20,775 bases of DNA, from positions 1 through 20,775 of IMG/VR virus record IMGVR_UViG_3300008448_000824. One strand, given 5' to 3'. Numbering within the stretch: position 1 is the first letter of the stretch; each line of letters opens with the position of its first letter. The stretch comes from a virus. Of this stretch, positions 20,205 through 20,775 are shown piece by piece. The translations under genes were made by a program, and so were the position numbers. The notes under the pieces are model-generated. The model was not told the DNA's origin and ran no database searches. It saw only the letters and a program-made list of their open reading frames with translations.

Positions 20205-20775
20205 TGGAAGATATGCGCAAACGTTTCATTCAGCAGATGATGCCGTATGCGCTTGAAGCATCTCGTGCAACAGGCGTTGATCCACGCATCATCATTGGTC
20301 AGGCTGCGATCGAAACAGGTTTCGGCAAGAGCGCACCGGGGCAAAACTATTTCGGCATCAAGTCGCATGGCGCTCCCGGCGGGAAGACGCTTTCGACAAG
20401 TGAATATGGCGATGGCGGTATGTACCGCACGGCAGATAGTTTCCGCCAGTATGGATCGATGGCCGATAGTGCTGCGGACTATGCGAAGTTCATCAATGAA
20501 AATCAAAGATATTCAGGCTTGCGTCAGGCGCAAGGGTTGGATGCGCAACTCGCTGAATTGCAAAAGTCTGGCTATGCGACAGACCCTAACTATTCAGCGA
20601 AGGTCGGCTCAATAGCTCGGGATATTAATTTTCTAGATGGTACAGCTGTCGCGCCTGCTGTTGCCGCAGCAACGCCTGCGGCTCCTGTCTATTCGGCAGA
20701 CCTTGGCACGGCAGCTCGATGGCTTGGTAACACGATCGCGCCAAGCCTTGTCGATGCTCCTACACCTTTGACAAC
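20204..20775 (+). CDS. Virion glucosaminidase, N-terminal part (3' truncated by window end)
   Basis: The frame opens at ATG 20204, overlapping the previous stop (TGATG), and stays open for 190 codons to the window edge. Residues about 15-140 form a glucosaminidase (FlgJ/Mannosyl-glycoprotein endo-beta-N-acetylglucosaminidase type): GVDPRIIIGQAAIETGFGKS holds the likely catalytic Glu37, followed by NYFGIKSHG, MYRTADSFRQYGSMADSAAD and YATDPNYSAKVGSIARDI. After an Ala/Pro-rich linker (about 145-165) a second segment begins. Its place after other ejection-type genes suggests that it is the murein-cutting head of a large ejection protein, as in T7-like phages. That is inference because the rest is outside the window. 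Confidence 0.85.
   Translation, partial: MEDMRKRFIQQMMPYALEASRATGVDPRIIIGQAAIETGFGKSAPGQNYFGIKSHGAPGGKTLSTSEYGDGGMYRTADSFRQYGSMADSAADYAKFINENQRYSGLRQAQGLDAQLAELQKSGYATDPNYSAKVGSIARDINFLDGTAVAPAVAAATPAAPVYSADLGTAARWLGNTIAPSLVDAPTPLT

Overview
This window is a stretch of a double-stranded DNA tailed-phage genome. It covers the packaging, head, tail-fibre, lysis and ejection module, and every supported gene is on the + strand. The capsid and portal families, the head-tail adaptor, the P22 gp10-like protein and the run of ejection-type proteins at the right end suggest a short-tailed (podovirus-like) phage. I see no tape-measure, sheath or baseplate gene. No host gene, tRNA, integrase, attachment site, CRISPR array or insertion sequence is visible, so lifestyle (lytic or temperate) cannot be decided. 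The host is probably an alphaproteobacterium: the holin belongs to a 3-TM family common there, and the window almost completely lacks GANTC, the recognition site of the alphaproteobacterial methylase CcrM. That host assignment is inference.

Layout: the end of an unidentified gene (2-58); a small acidic ORF and the large terminase (61-1651); a run of small Lys-rich or Cys-rich proteins with a glycosyltransferase and a methyltransferase (1706-4052); a Gly-rich unknown and a P22-type portal (4056-6874); a second methyltransferase and a small unknown (6874-7780); scaffold and SU10-type major capsid protein (7793-9809), closed by a clear intrinsic terminator (9817-9843); adaptor and small virion proteins (9858-11193); a 20-residue-repeat protein and a tail-fibre cluster with two C1q-like tips and two small companion proteins (11197-14902); a lysis cassette of TM/coiled-coil protein, holin and GH108 endolysin (14922-16074); a gp10-like tail protein with a duplicated inserted domain (16074-18032); and finally small virion proteins, an ejection-type protein, a PP-loop/Fe-S enzyme and the start of a virion glucosaminidase (18029-20775, running off the window).

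The genes are packed like one long late operon: most neighbours overlap by 1-4 bases (ATGA, GTGA, TTGA, TGATG), and no stretch over 300 bases lacks a gene. The most unusual observations are the near-absence of GANTC (one site found by eye against about 80 expected), with Ser codons chosen to avoid it; a probable dual-coding segment at 2442-2650; a PP-loop enzyme with an APS-reductase-like Fe-S cysteine pattern but no catalytic C-terminal cysteine; and a virion protein of ten exact 20-residue repeats.
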